A stretch of DNA of 20,187 nt from an uncultured Hyphomonadaceae bacterium (GTDB taxonomy: Bacteria; Pseudomonadota; Alphaproteobacteria; Caulobacterales; Hyphomonadaceae), in contig CALLCD010000256.1 in NCBI GenBank assembly GCA_938049795.1, positions 1-20,187 on the forward strand. The letters run 5' to 3'. The notes beneath the pieces are model-generated. The model saw only the letters and a program-made list of their open reading frames with translations, was not told where the DNA came from and did not search any database. Position numbers and translations under genes: made by a program. Positions within the stretch are counted from its first letter, which is position 1. Every line of letters starts with the position of its first letter. Shown in pieces: positions 1 to 7,576 of this stretch.

Positions 1-1152
1 AATCAGCATTTTCATCACCTCGTTCGCGCCGCCATAAATCCGCTGCACGCGCGCATCGGCATACATTTGCGCAATCGGATACTCGTCCATATAGCCCCAG
101 CCGCCAAACAATTGCAGACACTCATCAATGATCTTGCACTGAAGATCAGAGACCCAATATTTCGACATGCTGGCCGTCGCCGCATCGAGTTCACCCTTGA
201 GCAAAAGTTCCGTACAATGATCCATAAACACTTTCGCCACGGTCGCTTCGGTCTTCGCCTCGGCCAGTTTGAACTGCGTGTTCTGGAAATCCATAATCGT
301 GCCACCAAACGCTTTGCGCTGTTTGACATAGGCCACCGTCTCGGCAATCGCCCGTTCGATCATGCCGATCCCTTGCAAGCCGATAATGTGCCGCTCCTGG
401 GGAAGCTGCTGCATCAACTGGACAAAGCCCTGGCCCTCTTCCGCCCCCAACAATGCGCTTGCAGGCACTTTGACATCGTTAAAGAACAGTTCGGACGTAT
501 CGGCCGCATGCTGACCAATTTTCTCAAGGTTACGCCCCCGCTCGAACCCATCCACTTCTTCTGTCTCGACCACAAGGATCGAAATCCCCTTGGCGCCCTT
601 GCTCGTGTCCGTCTTCGCGCAGACCAGAATAAGGTCCGCCGTCTGACCATTGGTAATAAATGTCTTCGACCCGTTGATGACATAGCCATTGCCATCTTTT
701 TTCGCCGTGGTCTTGATGTTCTGCAAGTCCGATCCGGTGCCCGGCTCGGTCATCGCAATCGCGCAGACCAGTTCGCCCGTGGCCAGTTTCGGCAACCAGC
801 GTTGCTTTTGCTCCTCTGAGCCATAATGCAAAATATAGGGCGCAACGATGGCGTTTTGCAGCGTGATCCCGAACCCGTCAATGCCGTGCCATTGCTGCTG
901 CTCGATGATCACCGCTTCGTGGCGAAAGTCCCCGCCCGCGCCGCCATATTCCTCTGGCATCGACGCACAGAGCAGCCCCGCCGCGCCCGCCTTGGTCCAA
1001 ATCTCGCGCGGCACAATCCCCGCCTTGCGCCAGTCCTCGACATGCGGCTTGCACTCACGTTCGAAGAACTGCCCCGCAGCGTCGGAAAAAATCGAAATCT
1101 CGTCATCCGCGCGCCAGGGCGATGGCGGAACATTGAGCGGGCTTTGCAACAT
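1..1152 (-). CDS. Acyl-CoA dehydrogenase, IVD/LCAD-like (3' end cut by window)
   Basis: This is an FAD-dependent acyl-CoA dehydrogenase, which makes the alpha,beta-double bond in acyl-CoA and passes electrons to ETF. I translated 384 residues by hand. The gene runs off the left edge, and from the usual family length of 385-395 residues only a few C-terminal residues should be missing. Visible motifs are AMTEPGTGSD (about 133-142, flavin/substrate region), FITNGQ (165-170), YVKQRKAFG (275-283), LQLFGGWGYMDEYP (346-359) and RIYGGANEVMKML (371-383). The YEGT glutamate used by medium-chain enzymes is replaced by glycine. Glu253 in LPQERHI is the probable catalytic base, as in isovaleryl-CoA and long-chain acyl-CoA dehydrogenases. 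The ATG at 1152 has GAGG about 12 bases upstream. The gene lies 32 bases downstream of a second acyl-CoA dehydrogenase, probably in one operon. The exact chain-length substrate cannot be told. Confidence 0.95.
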   Translation of the reverse strand, partial: MLQSPLNVPPSPWRADDEISIFSDAAGQFFERECKPHVEDWRKAGIVPREIWTKAGAAGLLCASMPEEYGGAGGDFRHEAVIIEQQQWHGIDGFGITLQNAIVAPYILHYGSEEQKQRWLPKLATGELVCAIAMTEPGTGSDLQNIKTTAKKDGNGYVINGSKTFITNGQTADLILVCAKTDTSKGAKGISILVVETEEVDGFERGRNLEKIGQHAADTSELFFNDVKVPASALLGAEEGQGFVQLMQQLPQERHIIGLQGIGMIERAIAETVAYVKQRKAFGGTIMDFQNTQFKLAEAKTEATVAKVFMDHCTELLLKGELDAATASMSKYWVSDLQCKIIDECLQLFGGWGYMDEYPIAQMYADARVQRIYGGANEVMKMLI

Positions 1153-1184
1153 AATTTATCAGTCCTCGGAAGTTTTAAATTCAG

Positions 1185-2975
1185 CTAGAAGCGGTCAGCC
1201 GCCAGTTCCATCATACTGCCCGCGCCCGTTTTGAGCTTGGCCAAATGCGAGGCGCTTTCAGGCAGCACACGTTCCATATAATAACGCGCGGTGACCAGCT
1301 TATCGGCATAATACGGATCATCCGCCCCTTGGCCGGTTTTCTCCAGCGCCACTTTCGCCATCCGCACCCACATATAGGCAAGCGCCGTCAGCCCGAACAA
1401 TTGCAAATAATCCATCGAGGCCGCGCCCGCATTGTTAAAGTCCGACATGCCGTTCTGCATCAGCCATGTTGTCCCGTCCTGCAATTGCGCTTTGGCCTCG
1501 GTCAATTGAGCCACCATTTCGGCCAGCGCTTCATTGTCCGCATTGTCGCCAATAAAATCGTCGATCTCTGCAAAGAAGGAAAAGATCGCCCGTCCGCCAT
1601 TGGCCGCCAGCTTCCGCCCGACCAGATCAAGCGCCTGCACGCCATTGGTGCCTTCATAGATCAGCGCAATCCGTACATCGCGGACAAACTGCTCCATGCC
1701 CCATTCCTTGGTAAAGCCCGACCCGCCATGCAATTGCATACCGTCATTACAGGCCTTAAGCCCGCGATCGGTCAGGAAGGCTTTGAGCACCGGCGTCATC
1801 AGCGCCATATAGTCTTTCGCCTTCTCGCGCACCGCCTCATCCGGAGACTTCTCCTGCAAATCGCCATGCAGCGCGACCCAATAGAGAAACGCCCGTCCAC
1901 CTTCGATAAAGGCGCGGCTATCCATCAGCATACGGCGCACATCGGGGTGGACAATTATCGGGTCCGCCGGCCCATCGGGATTTTTTGGCCCCGTCAGCGA
2001 GCGCCCTTGCAGCCGGTCGCGCGCAAAATCAGCCGCGTTCTGATAGGCAATCTCCGCTTGGGCGAGCCCTTGCAAGCCAACGCCGAGCCGCGCTTCGTTC
2101 ATCATGACGAACATGGTGCGCATGCCCTTGTTTTCCTCGCCCACGAGCCAGCCCGTCGCGCCGTCATAATTCATCACGCAGGTCGCATTGCCATGAATGC
2201 CCATCTTCTCTTCAAGCCCGCCGCATCCGCACTCATTGCGCGCGCCAAGCGAGCCATCTTCATTGACGATATATTTCGGCACCACAAACAGCGACACACC
2301 CTTGATCGTGTCCGGTGCACCTTCGATTTTCGCCAGCACGAGGTGGATAATGTTCTCGGTCAGGTCCTGCTCGCCGCCGGAAATCCAAATTTTCTGACCT
2401 GTGATCTTGTAGGAGCCATCGGCTTGCGGGACGGCCTTGGTCTTCATCATGCCAAGATCGGTGCCGCAATGGGGCTCGGTCAAATTCATTGTCCCCGCCC
2501 AAATGCCGGCGGCCATGTTCGGCCCATATTTGGCTTTCTGCTCGTCCGAGCCGCCTTCCATCAGCGCCTCATAGGCCCCGCGCGTCAGCCCGGGATACAT
2601 GCCAAACGCCATATTCGACGATGACATCATCTCGTTAAACGCCGTGCCCAGAACATAAGGCAATCCCTGACCGCCCATTTCAGGGTCCGCGCCAAGCAAT
2701 GGCCAGCCGCCTTCGATGAAAGACGTATAAGCCTCTTTGAAACCATCGGGCGTTTTCACACTGCCATCGCTCGCGCGCACACAGCCCTGACTGTCGCCAA
2801 CCATGTTCAGCGGATGGGTCACTTCCTTACAGAACTTGCCCGCCTCCTCGAGGATCTGGTCGACCAGATCCGGCGTCGCATCGCCAAACCCTTCCAGATT
2901 CGAATAGGATTGCAGGGACAAAAGCTCATGCAGGACAAACTGCATATCACGCACTGGCGCATCATAACGTGGCAT
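1185..2975 (-). CDS. Acyl-CoA dehydrogenase, DmdC/AcdA-type long form (596 aa)
   Basis: This is a long acyl-CoA dehydrogenase of the roughly 600-residue class that includes 3-methylmercaptopropionyl-CoA dehydrogenase (DmdC) and many uncharacterised FadE-like enzymes. It is complete at 596 residues. Motifs in order are LTEPHCGTDLG (165-175), KIWISGGE (195-202), MMNEARLGVGLQG (291-303), QLHGGSGFTKEWG (414-426) and IYEGTNGVQALDLVGRK (439-455). Glu441 is the expected catalytic base. The roughly 140 residues after it form the extra C-terminal helical domain of this class. The gene sits between a MerR regulator and another acyl-CoA dehydrogenase on the same strand, with 93 and 32 bases of spacing. 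That favours a role in fatty-acid or branched-chain acyl-CoA breakdown over DMSP demethylation: no dmdB- or dmdD-like gene is visible. DmdC cannot be excluded without the rest of the operon. Confidence 0.95.
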   Translation of the reverse strand: MPRYDAPVRDMQFVLHELLSLQSYSNLEGFGDATPDLVDQILEEAGKFCKEVTHPLNMVGDSQGCVRASDGSVKTPDGFKEAYTSFIEGGWPLLGADPEMGGQGLPYVLGTAFNEMMSSSNMAFGMYPGLTRGAYEALMEGGSDEQKAKYGPNMAAGIWAGTMNLTEPHCGTDLGMMKTKAVPQADGSYKITGQKIWISGGEQDLTENIIHLVLAKIEGAPDTIKGVSLFVVPKYIVNEDGSLGARNECGCGGLEEKMGIHGNATCVMNYDGATGWLVGEENKGMRTMFVMMNEARLGVGLQGLAQAEIAYQNAADFARDRLQGRSLTGPKNPDGPADPIIVHPDVRRMLMDSRAFIEGGRAFLYWVALHGDLQEKSPDEAVREKAKDYMALMTPVLKAFLTDRGLKACNDGMQLHGGSGFTKEWGMEQFVRDVRIALIYEGTNGVQALDLVGRKLAANGGRAIFSFFAEIDDFIGDNADNEALAEMVAQLTEAKAQLQDGTTWLMQNGMSDFNNAGAASMDYLQLFGLTALAYMWVRMAKVALEKTGQGADDPYYADKLVTARYYMERVLPESASHLAKLKTGAGSMMELAADRF

Positions 2976-3068
2976 ATCGGATTCCTATCTCGCTTATATT
3001 TTGTATTTTGGGGCCGTGGCAGTTGGTCTGGCCTCATCGGTCAGGCCCAATTGACAGGGCACCTTGTC

Positions 3069-3563
3069 TTAGTCCTGATCTTCAAGCTGGGCGCGCGCAA
3101 CGGCATCATAGGCGCGCACATCCTGGCTGACCTCTTCGCCCGGAAGCGTACTGCCAAGCTGTTCTTCAGCCCAAATAATACCTTTGTGAAGCTCGGTCAG
3201 CGCGGTTTCAATGTCCTCGCGCTGGCTTTCAAGCTCGACCACTTGTTTGCGGAACTTGTCGAGCGTTGTGCGCAATTGTACGCGCTGATCGCCCAATTTA
3301 TACAGATCAAGAATTTCGCGAATGTCCGCCAGCGGCAGCCCGACCCGTTTGCCGCGCACAATCAGGATCAACCGCGCGCGATCCCGGTTCGAATAAACCC
3401 GCGTCATGCCATCGCGTGCCGGATGCAGCAGATCCTTGTCTTCATAGAACCGCAAGGCCCGTGCTGTGACCCCGAACTCACGCGCCAGTTCGGAAATCGA
3501 ATAAGTGCGGGAGTCTGCAGCTGAAACGGAAGGCGAAGCGGGTTTTTGTCGGTGATCTGTCAT
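3069..3563 (-). CDS. MerR-family transcriptional regulator (LiuR-like)
   Basis: This 164-residue protein has an N-terminal winged helix-turn-helix of MerR type. The motif YSISELAREFGVTARALRFY (21-40) is followed by EDKDLLHPAR and a second wing around YSNRDRARL (57-65). Residues about 90-135 form the dimerising coiled coil. The protein has no cysteine, so a metal or SoxR-like redox sensor is unlikely. Length and context fit the small MerR proteins, such as LiuR, that control branched-chain amino-acid and fatty-acid catabolism in proteobacteria. It is the first gene of a minus-strand unit with two acyl-CoA dehydrogenases. A palindrome 20-35 bases upstream of its start codon is a good candidate for autoregulation. 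The effector, presumably an acyl-CoA, is an inference. The ATG at 3563 has only a weak purine-rich stretch upstream. Confidence 0.92.
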   Translation of the reverse strand: MTDHRQKPASPSVSAADSRTYSISELAREFGVTARALRFYEDKDLLHPARDGMTRVYSNRDRARLILIVRGKRVGLPLADIREILDLYKLGDQRVQLRTTLDKFRKQVVELESQREDIETALTELHKGIIWAEEQLGSTLPGEEVSQDVRAYDAVARAQLEDQD

Positions 3564-3582
3564 AAATCGCTTCTACATCAAC

Positions 3583-3598
3583 TTTACGTGAACGTCAA
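3583..3598. promoter_or_regulatory. Probable operator of the MerR/LiuR-like regulator
   Basis: The 16-base sequence TTTACGT-GA-ACGTCAA is an inverted repeat whose arms match at 6 of 7 positions. It lies 20-35 bases upstream of the MerR start codon. Read on the minus strand, a TTGACG -35-like hexamer (3604-3599) precedes it and a weak -10 candidate, GATGTA (3579-3574), follows after 19 bases. A stretched spacer holding the operator is typical of MerR-family promoters. The arms resemble described LiuR-type sites. The next bases repeat the ACGTCA unit once more. Confidence 0.6.
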
Positions 3599-3675
3599 CG
3601 TCAACACCAGCGCAATCGCGCGCCGCCTCCGTTCGCGGCACCGGCACACGCCCAAGGCCCGTGAATTGCCCCCTA

Positions 3676-3688
3676 TTGCACAATGCAA
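3676..3688. repeat. Short inverted repeat TTGCA-CAA-TGCAA
   Basis: A perfect 5-base dyad with a 3-base centre lies in the divergent intergenic region, about 40 bases upstream of the CtrA box. It could be a binding site for another regulator of the podJ-like gene, but such short dyads arise by chance and no matching factor is recognised. Confidence 0.3.
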
Positions 3689-3727
3689 GAGACCAAGTGT
3701 GACCAGAACTGCCGAAAAAATTTACCT

Positions 3728-3742
3728 TTAACCCTGTCTTAA
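3728..3742 (+). promoter_or_regulatory. CtrA-binding site (TTAA-N7-TTAA) upstream of podJ-like gene
   Basis: TTAA, seven bases, then TTAA is a perfect match to the full CtrA recognition sequence, and it is followed by C as in the TTAAC form. At CtrA-activated promoters the box usually covers the -35 region, which would put transcription start near 3765-3775. That is downstream of the ATG at 3756 and supports the start codon at 3819. A TTAAC half site follows at 3771-3775. If CtrA represses here instead, the box would still sit over the promoter. Confidence 0.75.
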
Positions 3743-3806
3743 CAGAAAACCCGCCATGTTCGGCGTGCAATTAACTTTTTCACGTATCGACCTACGTGGC
3801 TTTTCA

Positions 3807-3814
3807 AGGGAGGG
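3807..3814 (+). promoter_or_regulatory. Ribosome-binding site of the podJ-like gene
   Basis: The purine run AAGGGAGG ends four bases before the ATG at 3819 and complements the 16S rRNA tail well. It decides the start: the in-frame ATG at 3756 has no such site and would add 21 residues not expected before the conserved SxxGPWSVKGI opening. Confidence 0.75.
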
Positions 3815-3818
3815 CAGC

Positions 3819-6800
3819 ATGTCTCAGACAGGCCCATGGAGCGTAAAAGGTATAGATAACAGGGCGCTCGAAGCGGCCCGCGAGGCCGCTCGCGAAGAAG
3901 GCACGACCTTGGGTGCCTATCTGAACCGCTTGATTCTGCAGGATGACCCCGAAGCCGCAGGACACGCGCCGCGCCAAACCGCGCAGGCGTCTTTCGCGCA
4001 GAATGATCCGGTCGACGACCTCACCAGCCGGTCTCAAGCCTCCTACACTCCCGAGCCAACCCGCCGTGCGCCCCCTGCCGACGAGCCGAGCAATGCTGCA
4101 CTTGATCGTCTGACCCGCCGCATCGAATCGGCCGAAGCCCGCTCGACCCTTGCCATTACAGGCATCGACCAATCAGTTGTCGGCCTGCTCTCGCGTCTCG
4201 AAAACGCCGAGCACAATCAGCAAGCGCTTGGCAACCATTGGGACACGGTGCTGGGCGATGTCCAGAAAACCTATGAAGTGATCAACAGCAAGATCACCTC
4301 GATCGAAAATGACAATGCGCCAAAACGCAATCAGGCCGCTCTGCAGGCGCTCGAAGAAGCCCTCGGCAAGCTCGCCTCGCATGTCTATGAAGAGAACGAA
4401 CTGGTCAGCGAAGAATCCACCGCGATCAAAATGCGCCTCGAATCCGGCCTCGGCGAGCTCACCGCCCGCATGGACAATGTGGACGAAAGCGTTGAGCGGC
4501 GTCTGCAAGAAGCATCTGAAACCGTCACCAAAGCCGTCGCCGACAGCCAGATGCGCGTCGAAGGCACAAACCGCCACCTCGCCGAACGCTTCAGCCAGCT
4601 TGAAGTCGGCCTCCACAATGAACTGACCGCCGCCAACAGTGCCTCCGAAACGTTGGGCCAGTCGCTCGCCGACCAGCAAGAGAGCATCAGCGCCATCCAG
4701 GACCGGCTCAATCGCGCCGAAGCGGCCACAAATGACGCGCTCGAACACCTCAAATCCACATTCAGCAGCCTCGACGACCGGCTCGAAGACATTTCAGGAA
4801 CCACAAGTCCCGAGATTGCCGGCGTTGCCGAAGACATCCGCCAGCAACTCGACAGCAAATTCGACAGCAAATTCGACACGCTGGCCGACGATATGCGGTC
4901 GCTGATCGCCTCGACACGCGCCGAAATGGCATCCGCAATCGAAGTCGCCACCCGCTCGGTCGACAGTGAACTCGTCGCCCGTCTTGAAGACACGATCAGC
5001 GCGATGGGCGCGCGTCTCGATGCCAGCGAAGACATGCAGGCGCAGACGATGGAAATGGTCGGCGACACTGTCACCCGTATCACGGAAAGCGTCGATCAGC
5101 GCCTCGTTGCCGGGCAGAACCAGCAAAACCGCGACATCGAACAGATCGGCGCGCAAGTCACCCGCGTCTCCGAAAGCATTGACCGGCGCTTCTCCGAGAT
5201 CAATCTCGACGACCAAGTCGTCGCCGCCACAGAATTGCGCGAAGACATGGTCCGCTTCACCAATTCCATGGATGCCCGCTTCGAGCAGATCGAATCTATG
5301 GACACGGGCTCTGTTGACCGCATTGCCAGCGAAGTCGAGCAGCTTGCCGACAAGCTCGACGCGCGCGTACAGGAAAGCGAGCAGCGCTCTGCCTCGGCCA
5401 TCGAGCAGGTTGGCGAACAGGTTGCCAGCGTCGCCGAGCGTCTTGAGCATCGTCAGGCACAAGCCCTACAGGAGTTTTCCAAGAAACTCGATGCCCGCAC
5501 AGAGAGCCACGAAGCCCGCCTGTCGAGCGCCCTGTCGAATGTCTCCGATCGTCTTGAGCGCATTCAGGAACAGTCAATCACTACAATCTCCCCCGTACAG
5601 CAGGCCATCGCCGCGCTCGCCCAGCGTATCGAAGCCATCGAGGATTTCTCCGCGCCGCCTTATATCGAGCGCGATGGCACCCCCGATGTCCCGCAAATGG
5701 TGTCGCCCGTCAAAATTGATACAAGCATCGAAGATAGTTCTGCGGCTGTTGCAAGCCCCGCCGCTGCATCCTCGGGATTTGTCGCCGATATCCTCGAAGC
5801 CACTGATGCCAGCGAGCCGTTCGAAGCGGGCTATAAGAACTGGTCGGACAGCCCAGCCGATCTGCTCGATGAGCAGGACACACAAAAGGCTGAAGCCACA
5901 GGGTCTGAAGACGAACATAACTATTTTGCAGAGCTGCCGCCTCCAGTGGAGGCCGACCAGTCCATTTTCAACGCGTCCAACGAGGCCCGTGATAGCGACA
6001 TATTCGAAGACGAGCCAACGCTCGCCAGCGACATAGAAGTGGACAAAGTTGAAGCTTTCGATGCCGCAGCTAGTCCCTATATGGACGATCTGACAGCGTC
6101 CGTCGAAGAGACACCGGCCAAGTCACCCGATACGGACTTTCTGGCGCAGGCCCGCACGGCCGCACTGTCTGCCGCAGCGGCGAATACGTCAACTCAGCGC
6201 CCATCAAAGTCCAGACCCCAACCAAGTGAAAAGAAATCTGGCGGGAACGGACGTGTGCTTGTCGCCGGTATCGGCTTGCTGGCTGTCGCTGGCACCGCCG
6301 GATACATGGTGATGAACAAGGATAGCGCCCCTGAAGCGGTCAATCTCGCAGGCCAGACACCGGTTCTCCCTGCAAACACGGCGTCGGCCGCCGCCATTCC
6401 TGCAGCGCTCCCGGAGCCCGCACCGGAATCAGTTCAACAGACATCGGCGCAGCAGGCCTCTGTGCCAAGCCAATTGGTAGAGAGCGAGTTCCCGGAAGCG
6501 TCCTCGGCAACCACCGTCACGCCTGCGCCCGAAACACGCGCAGCGGCCCCCGTACCCGCAAGCCTCCCGACACCTCTGCAAACTGAAAGCAACGCCGAGA
6601 ATCCGGCCCAGCTCAGCGCTCTGACAGTGCCAACCATTTCGCCAGTTCCCTCGCTCTCAGAAGCGGCAAGCTCCGGAAATGCTATCGCCCAGTACACGCT
6701 CGGCACGCAGAAAATTTCCGACGGTGACATCACCACCGGCATTGCCCTGCTGCGCTCGGCCGAAGCCCAGGGTCTCGCCATCGCGCAATATGAACTTGGC

Positions 6801-7454
6801 AATCACTATATTAGCGGCATCGGCGTCGAAAAAGACCCCAACCGCGCCATCCCGCTGTTCAAAGCTGCTGCCGAAGCGGGCAATGTCGGGGCCATGCACA
6901 ATTATGCCACCCTCATCGCCGGGACCCCGGGGCGCGAGGCCGAAGCGGCCAATTGGTATCAACGCGCCGCCGAGCTTGGCCTGGTCGAAGCGCAATTCAA
7001 TATTGCCACCATGTATGAGAGCGGCGACGGCGTCTCGCCAAGTCTGCACCGCGCACTCTTCTGGTACAAACTTGCCGCCGCCAGTGGCGATACCGATGCC
7101 GCCAGCGCCGTTGCAGATCTCTCCGGCTCGGACAGTGTGTCCGCCGTTGCCGTGTCCCGCGTCAAAGAAGAGGTGGCCGCATGGTCTGCCACGCAAAGAG
7201 ACATCGCCGCCAATGGCCAGTTCGCCCCGAACGCCTGGGCGAGCGCCAGCCGCGAGCAGACCCTTGGCGTCCAACAAGCCCTCAACGCGCTCGACTATGA
7301 TGCCGGCACTCCGGACGGCGCGATGGGCGCAACCACCCGCGCCGCCATCAAAGCCTTCCAGTCTGACACAGGCCTGTCCGCCTCCGGCCGCATCGACAAT
7401 GCGCTGATTGATGCGCTGAACGATGCCGCAAAACGCGAGCGCCGCAGCCTTTAA
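3819..7454 (+). CDS. podJ: PodJ-like polar localization factor (coiled coil, TM, Sel1, PG-binding)
   Basis: This 1211-residue single-pass inner-membrane protein has the PodJ layout. Residues 1-45 (MSQTGPWSVKGIDNRALEAA onward) match the conserved PodJ amino-terminus. Residues about 75-620 are long coiled coil with repeated units such as QIGAQVTRVSESIDRRF. Residues about 630-800 are acidic and probably disordered. One membrane span (about 812-833, RVLVAGIGLLAVAGTAGYMV) is followed by a Pro/Ala linker, about four Sel1 repeats (about 955-1105, with AIAQYELGNHYISGIGV and AQFNIATMYESGDGV) and a peptidoglycan-binding domain (about 1145-1205, LGVQQALNALDYDAGTPDG). In Caulobacter, PodJ marks the flagellar pole and recruits factors for pili, holdfast and asymmetric division. 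It is longer than the Caulobacter protein (974 residues), mainly in the cytoplasmic part. A CtrA box lies upstream. A related Sel1/PG-binding coiled-coil protein is the main alternative. Confidence 0.88.
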   Translation: MSQTGPWSVKGIDNRALEAAREAAREEGTTLGAYLNRLILQDDPEAAGHAPRQTAQASFAQNDPVDDLTSRSQASYTPEPTRRAPPADEPSNAALDRLTRRIESAEARSTLAITGIDQSVVGLLSRLENAEHNQQALGNHWDTVLGDVQKTYEVINSKITSIENDNAPKRNQAALQALEEALGKLASHVYEENELVSEESTAIKMRLESGLGELTARMDNVDESVERRLQEASETVTKAVADSQMRVEGTNRHLAERFSQLEVGLHNELTAANSASETLGQSLADQQESISAIQDRLNRAEAATNDALEHLKSTFSSLDDRLEDISGTTSPEIAGVAEDIRQQLDSKFDSKFDTLADDMRSLIASTRAEMASAIEVATRSVDSELVARLEDTISAMGARLDASEDMQAQTMEMVGDTVTRITESVDQRLVAGQNQQNRDIEQIGAQVTRVSESIDRRFSEINLDDQVVAATELREDMVRFTNSMDARFEQIESMDTGSVDRIASEVEQLADKLDARVQESEQRSASAIEQVGEQVASVAERLEHRQAQALQEFSKKLDARTESHEARLSSALSNVSDRLERIQEQSITTISPVQQAIAALAQRIEAIEDFSAPPYIERDGTPDVPQMVSPVKIDTSIEDSSAAVASPAAASSGFVADILEATDASEPFEAGYKNWSDSPADLLDEQDTQKAEATGSEDEHNYFAELPPPVEADQSIFNASNEARDSDIFEDEPTLASDIEVDKVEAFDAAASPYMDDLTASVEETPAKSPDTDFLAQARTAALSAAAANTSTQRPSKSRPQPSEKKSGGNGRVLVAGIGLLAVAGTAGYMVMNKDSAPEAVNLAGQTPVLPANTASAAAIPAALPEPAPESVQQTSAQQASVPSQLVESEFPEASSATTVTPAPETRAAAPVPASLPTPLQTESNAENPAQLSALTVPTISPVPSLSEAASSGNAIAQYTLGTQKISDGDITTGIALLRSAEAQGLAIAQYELGNHYISGIGVEKDPNRAIPLFKAAAEAGNVGAMHNYATLIAGTPGREAEAANWYQRAAELGLVEAQFNIATMYESGDGVSPSLHRALFWYKLAAASGDTDAASAVADLSGSDSVSAVAVSRVKEEVAAWSATQRDIAANGQFAPNAWASASREQTLGVQQALNALDYDAGTPDGAMGATTRAAIKAFQSDTGLSASGRIDNALIDALNDAAKRERRSL
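4851..4874 (+). repeat. 12-base tandem duplication within podJ-like gene
   Basis: GACAGCAAATTC occurs twice in a row and gives DSKFDSKF in the coiled-coil region. It keeps the frame and looks like a recent slippage or duplication event. Confidence 0.85.
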
Positions 7455-7509
7455 TCCAGATCAGTGGCGGCCCAAAAAAACTGCCAATCATCACGTACGG
7501 TGAGGACAT

Positions 7510-7572
7510 ATGCGGTCGCGAGCGACCCGTTGCGCGCGCTTGACTGGAACAAGAGCGGTTTTGGTTGCATAG
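7510..7572 (+). CDS. Possible 20-residue leader ORF upstream of the membrane-protein operon
   Basis: An ATG with GAGG placed five bases upstream opens a 20-codon frame rich in arginine (MRSRATRCARLTGTRAVLVA). Its stop lies four bases before the ATG of the next gene. The arrangement would suit translational coupling or a leader peptide. A perfect 14-base palindrome, GGTCGC-GA-GCGACC, overlaps its start. With nothing but a ribosome-binding site and spacing to support it, this may be chance. Confidence 0.2.
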   Translation: MRSRATRCARLTGTRAVLVA

Positions 7573-7576
7573 ACAT

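Noticed and set aside
1245..2624. A 459-codon plus-strand frame opposite the long acyl-CoA dehydrogenase
   Set aside because: The minus strand encodes a complete, motif-bearing enzyme. The plus frame is His/Arg-rich with no recognisable features.
2976..3068. GGCCT/AGGCC hairpin between the MerR and acyl-CoA dehydrogenase genes as a terminator
   Set aside because: The stem is five bases with an eight-base loop and no T-run. The genes more likely form one transcript.
3756..3818. Upstream ATG giving the podJ-like protein 21 more residues
   Set aside because: It has no ribosome-binding site, lies only 14 bases after the CtrA box and probably before the transcription start. The ATG at 3819 has AAGGGAGG and the conserved opening.
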